From NCBI GenBank assembly GCA_002480925.1, contig DLDA01000029.1, positions 1-5,528 on the forward strand: a stretch of DNA of 5,528 bases, given 5' to 3'. Below, piece by piece: positions 1 through 5,453 of this stretch. Source of the DNA: Lachnospiraceae bacterium UBA7784 (GTDB lineage: Bacteria; Bacillota; Clostridia; Lachnospirales; Lachnospiraceae). Position 1 is the stretch's first letter; each line of letters starts with the position of its first letter. The notes beneath the pieces are model-generated. The model ran no database searches. It was not told the DNA's origin and worked only from the letters and a program-made list of their open reading frames with translations. Made by a program: the position numbers and the translations under genes.

Positions 1-1466
1 ATCTGCTTCATCGCTTCCTCAATCGGTGCGTCGAGCTTAAACTCGAAGACATAGATATAGTCAGCTGTCTGCACCACACAGTCGGCGCGGCCTGTTGCCA
101 TATGCACCTCGCAGCTCGTATAGGCTCCCATCAGCGATAGGATCAGGTAGAGCTGTCTCGACCACTCGCCCTCGTACTGCGGGACTCTGCCCTCCGGATA
201 CGGGATGGAGGCGAAGAGGGAAGTGAGGCAGGTCAGGAATGAGTCCGGATTCCCACCCTCCAGATCCATGATCAGATTGTCAAGTGCCAGAGGATTCTCT
301 CTGGCGGAATCTCCCAGCTCATAGTTCACCAGTGATTCCATGAATCCGTACTTCACCTCGTCATTCGGAAAACGCAGCGTGTAGTTGCCGAAGCGATTGT
401 CGTAACCGCAGATAGTCAGGTACCCGGCCTGATAGAAAAGCGGAACCGGATCCGGATCATCCACACGATAGCTTTTAAGTACAGATTCCCTGGCACGTAC
501 TCCCTCTGTCAGCTGATAGAGATTCATCCTGGATGAGTTGAGCTTCTTAATCAGTATCTCAGGTGTCCCGGATTCGAACCAGTAGCTGCCGAAATCCCCG
601 GCATCAAAGGCGCACAGCAGACTGAAAGGATTATATACTCCTGCCCCACTCCGTGAAAAATGGTATCCGTCATACATTTTTGCAAGCTTCGCCTGACACT
701 CTGTTCTAGAGATGCCCTGTTCTTTCGCCATGTATTCAATCTCCGGTTCAAAGTTCTCTTGCAGTTCTTCCTCTGTGATACCGCAGATGCCTGCGTAGTC
801 GTTATGCATCGAGATATCGTTCAGCTGATTTAGATCCGAGAATATAGATACCTTAGAGAATTTCGTCACTCCGGTAAAGAATACGAACCGCAGATAGCCG
901 TCCATATCCTTGAGCACCGAGAAAAATCCCTTATACAGCTGCCTGTTCTTCTCCTCCTGGGCGGGATTAGATATCATAGTAGAAAGCAGGGGCTTATCGT
1001 ACTCATCTACCAGTACTACGACCTGCTGTCCTGTTTTCTCGTGAAGCTTTCTTATGATATTTTTGAAGCGATTGCTTAAGTCGGTGTCATAACGGTCTAT
1101 TTCATACTGTTCTTCAATCTGGGTCAAGACATCATCCAGTGTATTGGTAAGTCCATCAGGATCATTATACTGCCCGCCCGACAATGAAAAATAGATCACC
1201 GGGTACTTCGTCCACGCCTTATCTCCCCTCGCGTTCTCCTTCTCCTCTATATAGAGCCCCTTAAAAAGCTCCTTCTCTCCCGAGAAAAAGCTGTAAAGCG
1301 TAGAGATAAAAAGGCTTTTCCCGAAGCGCCTCGGGCGGGAGAGAAAGTATGGCATCGTGGTTCTCGTAAGCTCCCAGACGTATCTGGTCTTGTCCACGTA
1401 GACATAGTGGTTCTCTCTTATATCTCTGAAGTTCTGTTTTCCAATAGGAAGATAACGATCATCCAT
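1..1466 (-). CDS. AAA-ATPase-like / PD-(D/E)XK nuclease family protein, C-terminus beyond the window
   Basis: The frame is open from an ATG at 1464-1466 to the left edge, giving 488 residues with no stop. The start is set by GGAGG at 1472-1476, 5 bases upstream. The N-terminus (IGKQNFRDIRENHYVYVDKT) and the P-loop variant SRPRRFGKS (residues 43-51) are typical of the AAA-ATPase_like family (PF09820). The Walker B segment is VVVLVDEYDKP (about 149-159, acidic D154/E155). The visible C-terminus carries GRAD (D462) and VFEFKL (E475-x-K477), the D...ExK core of the PDDEXK_9 / DUF1703 nuclease domain (PF08011). Relatives are usually somewhat over 500 residues, so only a short tail should be missing. 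The family is often multicopy in anaerobes and its biological role is not established; defence or mobile-element functions have been suggested only by analogy. The family call is very secure, the function is not. It has its own promoter and looks monocistronic at its 5' end. Confidence 0.95.
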   Translation of the reverse strand, partial: MDDRYLPIGKQNFRDIRENHYVYVDKTRYVWELTRTTMPYFLSRPRRFGKSLFISTLYSFFSGEKELFKGLYIEEKENARGDKAWTKYPVIYFSLSGGQYNDPDGLTNTLDDVLTQIEEQYEIDRYDTDLSNRFKNIIRKLHEKTGQQVVVLVDEYDKPLLSTMISNPAQEEKNRQLYKGFFSVLKDMDGYLRFVFFTGVTKFSKVSIFSDLNQLNDISMHNDYAGICGITEEELQENFEPEIEYMAKEQGISRTECQAKLAKMYDGYHFSRSGAGVYNPFSLLCAFDAGDFGSYWFESGTPEILIKKLNSSRMNLYQLTEGVRARESVLKSYRVDDPDPVPLFYQAGYLTICGYDNRFGNYTLRFPNDEVKYGFMESLVNYELGDSARENPLALDNLIMDLEGGNPDSFLTCLTSLFASIPYPEGRVPQYEGEWSRQLYLILSLMGAYTSCEVHMATGRADCVVQTADYIYVFEFKLDAPIEEAMKQ

Positions 1467-1508
1467 GTAAACCTCCAGCATTGTCCTGTCTTCTGAACTG
1501 ATATAACT

Positions 1509-1537
1509 ATTATAACACGAGATGACAAAAGTGTCTG
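1509..1537 (-). promoter_or_regulatory. Extended -10 promoter of the AAA-ATPase/nuclease gene
   Basis: On the minus strand a perfect TATAAT (1509-1514) is preceded by TG one base upstream, making an extended -10 (TGTTATAAT). A weak -35, CAGACA (1532-1537), lies 17 bases away. The start codon is about 43 bases below the -10. The -35 falls inside a short repeat (1524-1552) and the whole promoter sits directly beyond the terminator of the upstream gene. Confidence 0.65.
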
Positions 1538-1552
1538 TCCCCTTTTTCACCT
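1524..1552 (-). repeat. Short intergenic repeat, copy 1 (REP-like)
   Basis: This stretch and 2285-2314 share a common layout. On the minus strand both begin AGGTGAAAAA, continue with a GGAC core and a run of T, and end in GTC or GAC. About three quarters of positions agree with one gap. Both copies lie immediately upstream of a minus-strand promoter. Similar GGGGACAG...TTTTGTC sequences are, as far as I recall, dispersed in clostridial genomes; that is memory and was not checked. Confidence 0.4.
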
Positions 1553-1559
1553 CTATTCT

Positions 1560-1601
1560 AAAAAAAATCCCGCCTGACTTCCCTTTAGGAAATCAGACGG
1601 G
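1560..1601 (-). terminator. Rho-independent terminator after the DUF2798 gene
   Basis: A 14-bp stem pairs 1569-1582 with 1588-1601 around a 5-base loop. On the minus strand all 14 positions pair, two as G-U wobbles; on the plus strand those would be C-A mismatches. Eight T follow the stem on the minus strand (1560-1567). Both facts assign it to minus-strand transcription. It lies 48 bases beyond the stop of the DUF2798 gene. Confidence 0.9.
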
Positions 1602-1649
1602 TCTGTATGCCTGTACTGCCCATTCCACTGGCTGGCAGCTGATTCGGTA

Positions 1650-2150
1650 TTAATCTCTAACTAATTCACCGTTTTTTGCCTGTGCTCTTCTGAATATAAG
1701 CCTGAATACAAGCCTTCCCAGCGGTCCGGCAAAGAAGATCTGCCAAGCCAGTGCCATCGGGAAATTCATCGCTGCTGTCTGCACCCAGGTGCTCACAAAT
1801 CCGGCCCCGGCAAAATCCTTGAACAGAAGTGTCGCCACCAGACTCATGGTCGGGCACATAAGGCAGACGGTAAGCGAGCACCTAATAAGAAGGACTGCGA
1901 AAAAAGGCATCTCCCTTGTAACCACGCGACCTGTCAAGTACATGACCGGCTTCTCCATCACGAACATCTCCAGTACTATCGCTACCGGCCACATGATTCT
2001 CAGCTCGCCAAAGGCCTTGATAAATACCTGGTCATTCATCCCTCCTATATTCAGTGCGATATTATAGCATATCATCGCATAGACCATGAGAAAAGCCATG
2101 ATCACTGTAAAAATCAGGTTTTCAAGCCAGTTCTTCGGTAAATTCTGCAT
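1650..2150 (-). CDS. DUF2798 family integral membrane protein
   Basis: This 166-residue hydrophobic protein has about four membrane segments (roughly residues 12-34, 49-68, 84-108 and 124-146). They are arranged as a duplicated two-helix unit: NLIFTVIMAF...YNIALN then WPVAIVLEMFV in the first half, and LLIRCSLTVCLM...ATLLF then NFPMALAWQIFF in the second. This layout and the ENLIFTVIMAFLMVYAM opening match DUF2798 (PF11391), a family of unknown function. The C-terminus is short, charged and probably cytoplasmic. The ATG at 2148-2150 is preferred because AAAGGAG lies 8 bases upstream; a GTG 16 codons earlier (2196-2198) has no ribosome binding site. The gene is flanked by its own promoter and terminator and looks monocistronic. 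Its SD lies in a strong hairpin (2159-2206), suggesting control at the RNA level. Confidence 0.85.
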   Translation of the reverse strand: MQNLPKNWLENLIFTVIMAFLMVYAMICYNIALNIGGMNDQVFIKAFGELRIMWPVAIVLEMFVMEKPVMYLTGRVVTREMPFFAVLLIRCSLTVCLMCPTMSLVATLLFKDFAGAGFVSTWVQTAAMNFPMALAWQIFFAGPLGRLVFRLIFRRAQAKNGELVRD

Positions 2151-2206
2151 AAAAAAATCTCCTTTCGTGTGATACCTGTGTTGTTCGGGTCCACTCACGA
2201 AAGGAG
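2151..2206 (-). promoter_or_regulatory. SD-sequestering, terminator-like leader hairpin of the DUF2798 gene
   Basis: In the minus-strand transcript CTCCTTTCGTG (2196-2206) pairs perfectly over 11 bp with CACGAAAGGAG (2159-2169), with a 26-base loop (2170-2195). The 3' arm contains the Shine-Dalgarno AAAGGAG. It is followed by one A, then seven T (2151-2157), then the ATG. The same structure could therefore hide the SD or terminate transcription. The loop has a possible small inner helix (ACC with GGT). I do not recognise a known riboswitch class. Confidence 0.6.
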
Positions 2207-2255
2207 CATTATCGTTTCCAATTAAACCTGTATCTATTCTTCACATAACTTTTAT

Positions 2256-2284
2256 AGTTTATTACCATCTCACCCAAATGTCAA
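2256..2284 (-). promoter_or_regulatory. Promoter of the DUF2798 gene
   Basis: On the minus strand a perfect TTGACA (2279-2284) is followed after 17 bases by TAAACT (2256-2261), a 4/6 match to TATAAT. Transcription would begin near 2249, leaving a leader of about 100 bases that contains the hairpin at 2159-2206. A second TTGACT overlaps 5 bases upstream, and TATAAA occurs slightly further downstream but with poor spacing. Confidence 0.5.
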
Positions 2285-2314
2285 GTCAAAAAAGGGGCAG
2301 TCCATTTTTCACCT
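2285..2314 (-). repeat. Short intergenic repeat, copy 2 (REP-like)
   Basis: This is the partner of the repeat at 1524-1552 in the same orientation, and it again abuts a minus-strand promoter. Within it AAAAAGG (2289-2295) can pair with CCTTTTT (2312-2318) around a 16-base loop. That could give weak bidirectional termination, perhaps for transcripts coming from crcB; support for that role is low. Confidence 0.35.
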
Positions 2315-2344
2315 TTTTATACTATGCCTTACTCCGCGTTGAAA

Positions 2345-2505
2345 TGAAGTGGTAAACTTATTTTAGACACGGAGGGGTTAATTTTTGGACACGTGTATTA
2401 TATAATAAAGACAGAGAAGATCCATTTCTAAAACAGTTGATATTCTCTACTTGAACAAGAGGCAAAAAAACATAAATTTGTGTCCAAAATTTGTTGACTA
2501 CTGCA
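2345..2505. mobile_element. Probable MITE or internally deleted insertion-sequence remnant
   Basis: The first 26 bases (2345-2370, plus strand) and the reverse complement of the last 26 (2480-2505) agree at 20 positions. Both start with TG and end with RGACAC. The inner halves are ATTTTAGACAC and ATTTTGGACAC. A second direct copy, TTTTGGACAC, lies 22 bases inside the left end (2383-2392). TG...CA termini and repeated end motifs are features of IS21-type and some other insertion sequences; family assignment is inference. A plus-strand TATAAT at 2401-2406 could be the remains of a transposase promoter. The ~110 bases between the ends have no coding capacity. I see no target-site duplication, so the element may be old or the boundary a few bases off. 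Confidence 0.45.
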
Positions 2506-2547
2506 CACCCTTTTACCGTGCTCATCATGATCATTTGAAACTAAAAA

Positions 2548-2916
2548 TCAGATCCCTGCCACAATCCTCTCAGCTGCAAACACTAAAAGCACACCGCTGA
2601 CTACGCTCAGCAGCATATAGATAAGTGCAATGCCTGCCTGGCCCCTGCCTATAAGTCCCTCGGCCTCAAGTGCAAATGAGGAAAATGTTGTAAATCCTCC
2701 GCATATTCCTACCTTTATAAAGAGGACAAGGTCAGGCTTCAGGCCATTCCTTTCAGAAAAAGCTGCGATCAATCCTATAATAAAGCAACCGATCACGTTT
2801 ATAAGAAATGTTTTTACTGGAAATCCATTCCGGGGATCAAGCGGCATAAGCCCAATAAGATATCTTGCTATTGCACCAACTGCACCGCCTGCCCCGACTA
2901 TCAGGCACTTTATCAT
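2548..2916 (-). CDS. crcB: Fluoride ion channel CrcB/FluC
   Basis: This 122-residue protein, the normal family length, exports fluoride through a dual-topology homodimer in the inner membrane and protects enolase and other metal enzymes. Diagnostic segments are GGAVGAIARY (10-19), FLINVIGCFIIG (38-49, with the conserved Asn40), and GGFTTFSSFALE (73-84, with the pore phenylalanines and the threonines of the central sodium site). Four helices are predicted at about 2-22, 33-53, 64-83 and 94-117. The ATG at 2914-2916 has GAAGGG about 7-8 bases upstream. It is the last gene of the operon, 33 bases after lrgB. Only one copy is present, so a homodimer is expected. No fluoride (crcB-motif) riboswitch is visible upstream of it or of the operon. 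Confidence 0.96.
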   Translation of the reverse strand: MIKCLIVGAGGAVGAIARYLIGLMPLDPRNGFPVKTFLINVIGCFIIGLIAAFSERNGLKPDLVLFIKVGICGGFTTFSSFALEAEGLIGRGQAGIALIYMLLSVVSGVLLVFAAERIVAGI

Positions 2917-2949
2917 GATATATCCCTTCGATCAGCTATTATCCCGCCA

Positions 2950-3651
2950 TTAATATAGCATTGCAAAGAAGCTTGCTCCTATTACTGTTATAAGACCATT
3001 TACTACTATGGCTAGAGAAGCCATCGCTCCCTCTATATCCCCTATCTCCATGGCCTTTGAAGTCCCGATCGCATGTGCAGCAGCGCCGATAGCAAGTCCC
3101 TTTGCCACCGGATCAGTAATCGAAAACAGCTTGCAGACGGATACTGCAAGCACATTTCCAAGTATTCCTGTAACAATTATCACAGCCACAGAGATCGTCA
3201 CCATTCCGCCAAGCTCACCTGAAATTCCCATGCCTATCGCCGTGGTGATCGATTTCGGAAGAAGAGTGACATACTGCCTGTGAGAAAGATGAAATAAGGC
3301 CGACATCATAAGAACCGAACCCATCGACGTAAGCGAACCTGAAAGCAGACCCACAAGTATTCCGGCCCAGTTCCTTTTCAGTCTTTCTATATGGATATAA
3401 AGCGGTATGGCAAGGCTTACTGTAGCCGGCGTCAGCAGATATGACAGATATCTGGCACTTACGTTGTAATCCTTATAATCTATTCTGAATACAGAAAGAA
3501 TGACCATAACAAAAATAATGGATATAAGAAGGGGATTAAAAATACCTAGTCCTGTCTTGTTCCTTATCAGTACACCAAGCCCGTATCCTATTATGCTTAT
3601 TACTACTCCGAACGTCGCTGAAAGCGCGACCAGATTACTTATGCTCTCCAT
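2950..3651 (-). CDS. lrgB: LrgB/CidB family membrane protein
   Basis: This 233-residue polytopic membrane protein has the usual length of LrgB. Family hallmarks are YLLTPATVSLAIPLY (71-85), LLPKSITTAIGMGIS (130-144), and the very conserved GAAAHAIGTSKAMEIGD (189-205) followed by EGAMASLAI. LrgB acts with LrgA; the pair is known from staphylococci as an antiholin-like system modulating murein hydrolase activity and from Bacillus and streptococci for pyruvate uptake or export. Which role applies here cannot be read from sequence. The ATG at 3649-3651 overlaps the end of lrgA by 17 bases. AAGGA occurs twice upstream in a tandem AAGGAT repeat; the copy at 3660-3664 has 8-base spacing and is the likely SD. 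The overlap implies translational coupling. Confidence 0.95.
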   Translation of the reverse strand: MESISNLVALSATFGVVISIIGYGLGVLIRNKTGLGIFNPLLISIIFVMVILSVFRIDYKDYNVSARYLSYLLTPATVSLAIPLYIHIERLKRNWAGILVGLLSGSLTSMGSVLMMSALFHLSHRQYVTLLPKSITTAIGMGISGELGGMVTISVAVIIVTGILGNVLAVSVCKLFSITDPVAKGLAIGAAAHAIGTSKAMEIGDIEGAMASLAIVVNGLITVIGASFFAMLY

Positions 3652-4174
3652 TATCCTTATCCTTATTCTTAAATCTACTGTCTATATGATCTCTCTTCCA
3701 TCGCCGTCCTTTTATCAGCTGGATCCTGACTTTAAGTCTTATGCGTCTGTCAAGCGGTATCATGTTACGCTCCTGACGGATCCTTGCAGCCTCCTCACTT
3801 ATTACCGTATCTGTACGTGATGTGAGCCTTTTTCTAAGGCGCATCACCGACTGAGTTACTGTACCCGTGACTCCCATCACAAGGATCGTTGAAACTACTG
3901 TGATCACAAGCACCGGCACCAGCACAGGCCTTATGGCCCTCCAGGTGACTATCAATCCAACTGCTGCGGGGATAAACATCATTGGCATGATTTCTATAAG
4001 GAACTCAGCCGTATCCCTGACATCCTCTATGTGAAGCACATGGGTGCATAGAAATATAAGCATTATGACAAGTCCGTAGATCGATCCCGGTACAGGAAGT
4101 GGAAGGAACTGATGAAGGAATTCTCCGACACAGGTCACTGCCAGGATGATACCAAACTGTTTCATGTATTTCAA
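3635..4174 (-). CDS. lrgA: LrgA/CidA family protein with extended basic C-terminus
   Basis: This 179-residue protein has LrgA hallmarks LPLPVPGSIYGLVIM (24-38) and MPMMFIPAAVGLI (63-75), with about four helices (6-22, 31-48, 63-78, 83-105). It is the partner of the downstream LrgB. Family members are mostly about 115-150 residues; here residues 111-179 form an extra cytoplasmic-looking tail rich in Arg and Lys, with a possible amphipathic helix (SEEAARIRQER) near 126-136. The start is taken as TTG (4172-4174) because AGGAGG (4183-4188) lies exactly 8 bases upstream; the next ATG (4163-4165) would be 17 bases from it. The gene starts 21 bases after the phosphatase stop and overlaps lrgB by 17 bases, so all three should be co-translated from one message. 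Confidence 0.92.
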   Translation of the reverse strand: MKYMKQFGIILAVTCVGEFLHQFLPLPVPGSIYGLVIMLIFLCTHVLHIEDVRDTAEFLIEIMPMMFIPAAVGLIVTWRAIRPVLVPVLVITVVSTILVMGVTGTVTQSVMRLRKRLTSRTDTVISEEAARIRQERNMIPLDRRIRLKVRIQLIKGRRWKRDHIDSRFKNKDKDNGEHK

Positions 4175-4195
4175 AATAGCTACCTCCTGTGTGGG

Positions 4196-4744
4196 TCAGA
4201 ATCTGTACTCACGTATCTGGGCATTCTTTATTCCAAACGCTGCAAACTCTGCGTTTGTCATATCCCTGAAATAGGACTCAACAATGCGGGCAATACCATT
4301 ATGAGCCACTAGAAGAAATGTTTTCTCCGGTATGGCTGTTATCTCATCTATCAGATTATAAACTCTTTGGGCGCACCTCAGCATGGATTCACCGCCTGAA
4401 AAGCTGTCACAGAAATTCTGCTTTGCTGCAGCAAAATCTCCTCCGTCTCTCGGCGTTCCCTCCCACCTGCCAAAGTTCTGCTCGGTCAGCCTCACCTCAG
4501 TATGCACTGGAATACCCGTCTGGCTGCTTATCTCCTCTGCAGTATCCCTTGCTCTGCTAAGAGGTGATGTAAGTATCATATCTATATGCATCCTGCCTGC
4601 TGAGATAGCATCATTTATTATCTCACCGGTCCTTTTCGCCTGCATATGTCCCTGCTCTGTAAGCGGGCTGTCCGTTGCTCCGCAGATCTTGTTTTCTACA
4701 TTCCAGACTGTCTGTCCATGACGGACGAAATACATTATACCCAT
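4196..4744 (-). CDS. Histidine phosphatase family protein (phosphoglycerate mutase-like)
   Basis: This 182-residue cytosolic enzyme belongs to the two-histidine phosphatase superfamily. The catalytic set is complete: phospho-acceptor RHG at 8-10 (H9), SPLSRARDTAEE (60-71, R64), LTEQNFGRWEG (86-96, general acid E88), and VAHNG (147-151, second histidine H148). The length and short insertion suit broad-specificity phosphatases (PhoE/CobC-like) rather than glycolytic phosphoglycerate mutase, which is about 230-250 residues. The substrate is unknown. CobC function (adenosylcobalamin synthesis) cannot be excluded, but no cobalamin gene is nearby. The ATG at 4742-4744 has GGAGG (4749-4753) 4 bases upstream; an ATG three codons later is too distant. 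It begins 11 bases after the small acidic gene and its stop adjoins the lrgA ribosome binding site. Confidence 0.93.
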   Translation of the reverse strand: MGIMYFVRHGQTVWNVENKICGATDSPLTEQGHMQAKRTGEIINDAISAGRMHIDMILTSPLSRARDTAEEISSQTGIPVHTEVRLTEQNFGRWEGTPRDGGDFAAAKQNFCDSFSGGESMLRCAQRVYNLIDEITAIPEKTFLLVAHNGIARIVESYFRDMTNAEFAAFGIKNAQIREYRF

Positions 4745-4755
4745 ACTTCCTCCGA

Positions 4756-4932
4756 TCAGACAGACCTGCCGTCTTCCTCATCTCCCTGACCAGGGTCAGT
4801 CTTCTCTTCATCCTCTTCCTGATCAGATCCACCGTATACCTCGTCGAAAAGATCATTTATACTGTTAGTAAGCTCAGGCGGCAGACCGCTGTTGCTGTCC
4901 AGATGCCTGTTCATCTTTCTTGTAAGACCCAT
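4756..4932 (-). CDS. Small acidic protein of unknown function, first gene of the operon
   Basis: An ATG at 4930-4932 is followed by 58 codons and a TGA (4756-4758). GGAGG (4941-4945) lies 8 bases upstream, an ideal ribosome binding site, and an extended -10 (4954-4962) lies just beyond. The product starts with a basic segment (MGLTRKMNRH) and continues with LPPELTNSINDLFDEVY (17-33), which could form an amphipathic helix. It ends in a strongly acidic, probably disordered tail (DQEEDEEKTD, then GDEEDG). It is soluble, with no membrane segment or cysteine pair. The next gene's SD starts 2 bases after this stop, indicating coupled expression with the histidine phosphatase. I do not recognise the family. 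It is easily missed because of its length, but the start signals make it credible. Confidence 0.72.
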   Translation of the reverse strand: MGLTRKMNRHLDSNSGLPPELTNSINDLFDEVYGGSDQEEDEEKTDPGQGDEEDGRSV

Positions 4933-4953
4933 TATCTTTACCTCCGGGTCCCT

Positions 4954-4962
4954 ATTGTACCA
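4954..4962 (-). promoter_or_regulatory. Extended -10 promoter of the five-gene operon
   Basis: On the minus strand TGG-TACAAT forms an extended -10 with a 5/6 hexamer match. The expected -35 position (about 4977-4982) is only a run of T, so activity would depend on the TG extension. Transcription from about 4947 gives a leader of roughly 15 bases, too short for a riboswitch. Confidence 0.5.
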
Positions 4963-5129
4963 AAAAAATCACGCAAAAAAAAGCCTTGATCACAGGTTTA
5001 AGATTGTTTTTACCTGATGCAATCTTTTATCATGCCTATGGGAAGGTAATATATCATTTCAGAGCTCTTGCATACAATATCAGGAATCAGGTACGCCAGA
5101 ATACACACAAGAATAGAAAGCAAAATGTA
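4963..5129. other. Gene-free stretch between the pepT fragment and the operon promoter
   Basis: No gene with start signals is visible. Beyond the pepT stop the same minus-strand frame stays open for 39 more codons to a TAA at 5010-5012 and reads as a hydrophobic peptide (ILLSILVCILAYLIP...). It lacks a good start or SD and may be chance or a decayed remnant. A 7-bp stem (AAGATTG 5000-5006 with CAATCTT 5020-5026) and two T runs on the minus strand (4975-4982 and 4963-4969 approximately) are present but are not arranged as a convincing terminator. Confidence 0.5.
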
Positions 5130-5453
5130 TCACAGCGGATGTGTCATCAGGTATTTTATTATACCAACCTCCCTCTCCATGGCCTCAAGTGTGCAATGCT
5201 CATATGGTCCGTGGAAACCATAGCCACCTGTACCCAGGTTTGGACACGGAAGACCCTTGAATGACAGCATAGCTCCATCTGTTCCTCCGCGCACCGGACG
5301 GCTTACCGGCTCAAGCCCCACTGACCGGATCGCATCCTCTGCCCGTCCTACTATATCCATATGGTCTTTCATGATCTCTATCATATTCTGATACTGATCC
5401 CTTATAGAGAGGGTTACCGTACCTTTGCCATATTTTTCATTGAACCAAATCAC
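5130..5453 (-). pseudogene. pepT: Peptidase T, C-terminal fragment (5'-truncated)
   Basis: About 105 residues match the C-terminal end of tripeptide aminopeptidase T, a cytosolic dizinc M20 enzyme that removes N-terminal residues from tripeptides. Landmarks in order are NEKYGKGTVTLSIRDQYQNM, HMDIVGRAEDAI, VRGGTDGAMLSFKGLPCPN and GGYGFHGPYEHC; the histidine of FHG is a zinc ligand in this family. Full-length PepT has about 405-410 residues, so some 300 are missing, including the other metal ligands and catalytic glutamate. PepT likeness stops just upstream of NEKYG, and the same frame meets a TAA at 5508-5510. No ribosome binding site precedes the GTG at 5451-5453. It is either a real 5'-deleted pseudogene or an artefact of a wrong join at about 5450-5466. 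Confidence 0.8.

Larger units (their letters stand above)
2207..2547. other. Gene-free interval between crcB and the DUF2798 leader
   Basis: No coding region with a usable start and ribosome binding site is visible on either strand. From low to high coordinates it holds the DUF2798 5' leader and promoter, a short repeat with an A/T-rich hairpin (2285-2318), a TIR-bounded element (2345-2505), and about 40 bases after the crcB stop without a clear strong terminator. It is noticeably more A+T rich than the genes on either side. Confidence 0.7.

Noticed and set aside
2151..2198. GTG start at 2196-2198 adding 16 residues to the DUF2798 protein.
   Set aside because: No SD precedes it, the added residues are polar and unlike the family, and the ATG at 2148-2150 has an ideal SD.
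2289..2318. A terminator for the operon formed by AAAAAGG and CCTTTTT.
   Set aside because: The stem is mostly A-T with a 16-base loop and lies about 230 bases beyond crcB; it is mentioned only as a weak possibility within the repeat.
2413..2448. Imperfect inverted repeat AGAGAAGAT / ATATTCTCT inside the TIR-bounded element.
   Set aside because: Short, with one mismatch and an 18-base loop; expected by chance in A+T-rich DNA.
2630..2953. Long plus-strand open frames antisense to crcB, lrgB, lrgA and the phosphatase.
   Set aside because: They are mirrors of hydrophobic or codon-biased minus-strand genes with clear families, and lack SD sequences and recognisable domains.
4623..4856. A 77-codon minus-strand frame overlapping the phosphatase start and the small acidic gene.
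   Set aside because: No SD, composition unlike a folded protein, and it conflicts with two better-supported genes.
4963..5026. An intrinsic terminator downstream of pepT on the minus strand.
   Set aside because: The 7-bp stem (5000-5006/5020-5026) is about 17 bases from the first T run and alternative stems are only 3-5 bp.
4933..5129. A fluoride riboswitch upstream of the crcB-containing operon.
   Set aside because: The crcB-motif pattern is not seen, and the likely leader is only about 15 bases long.
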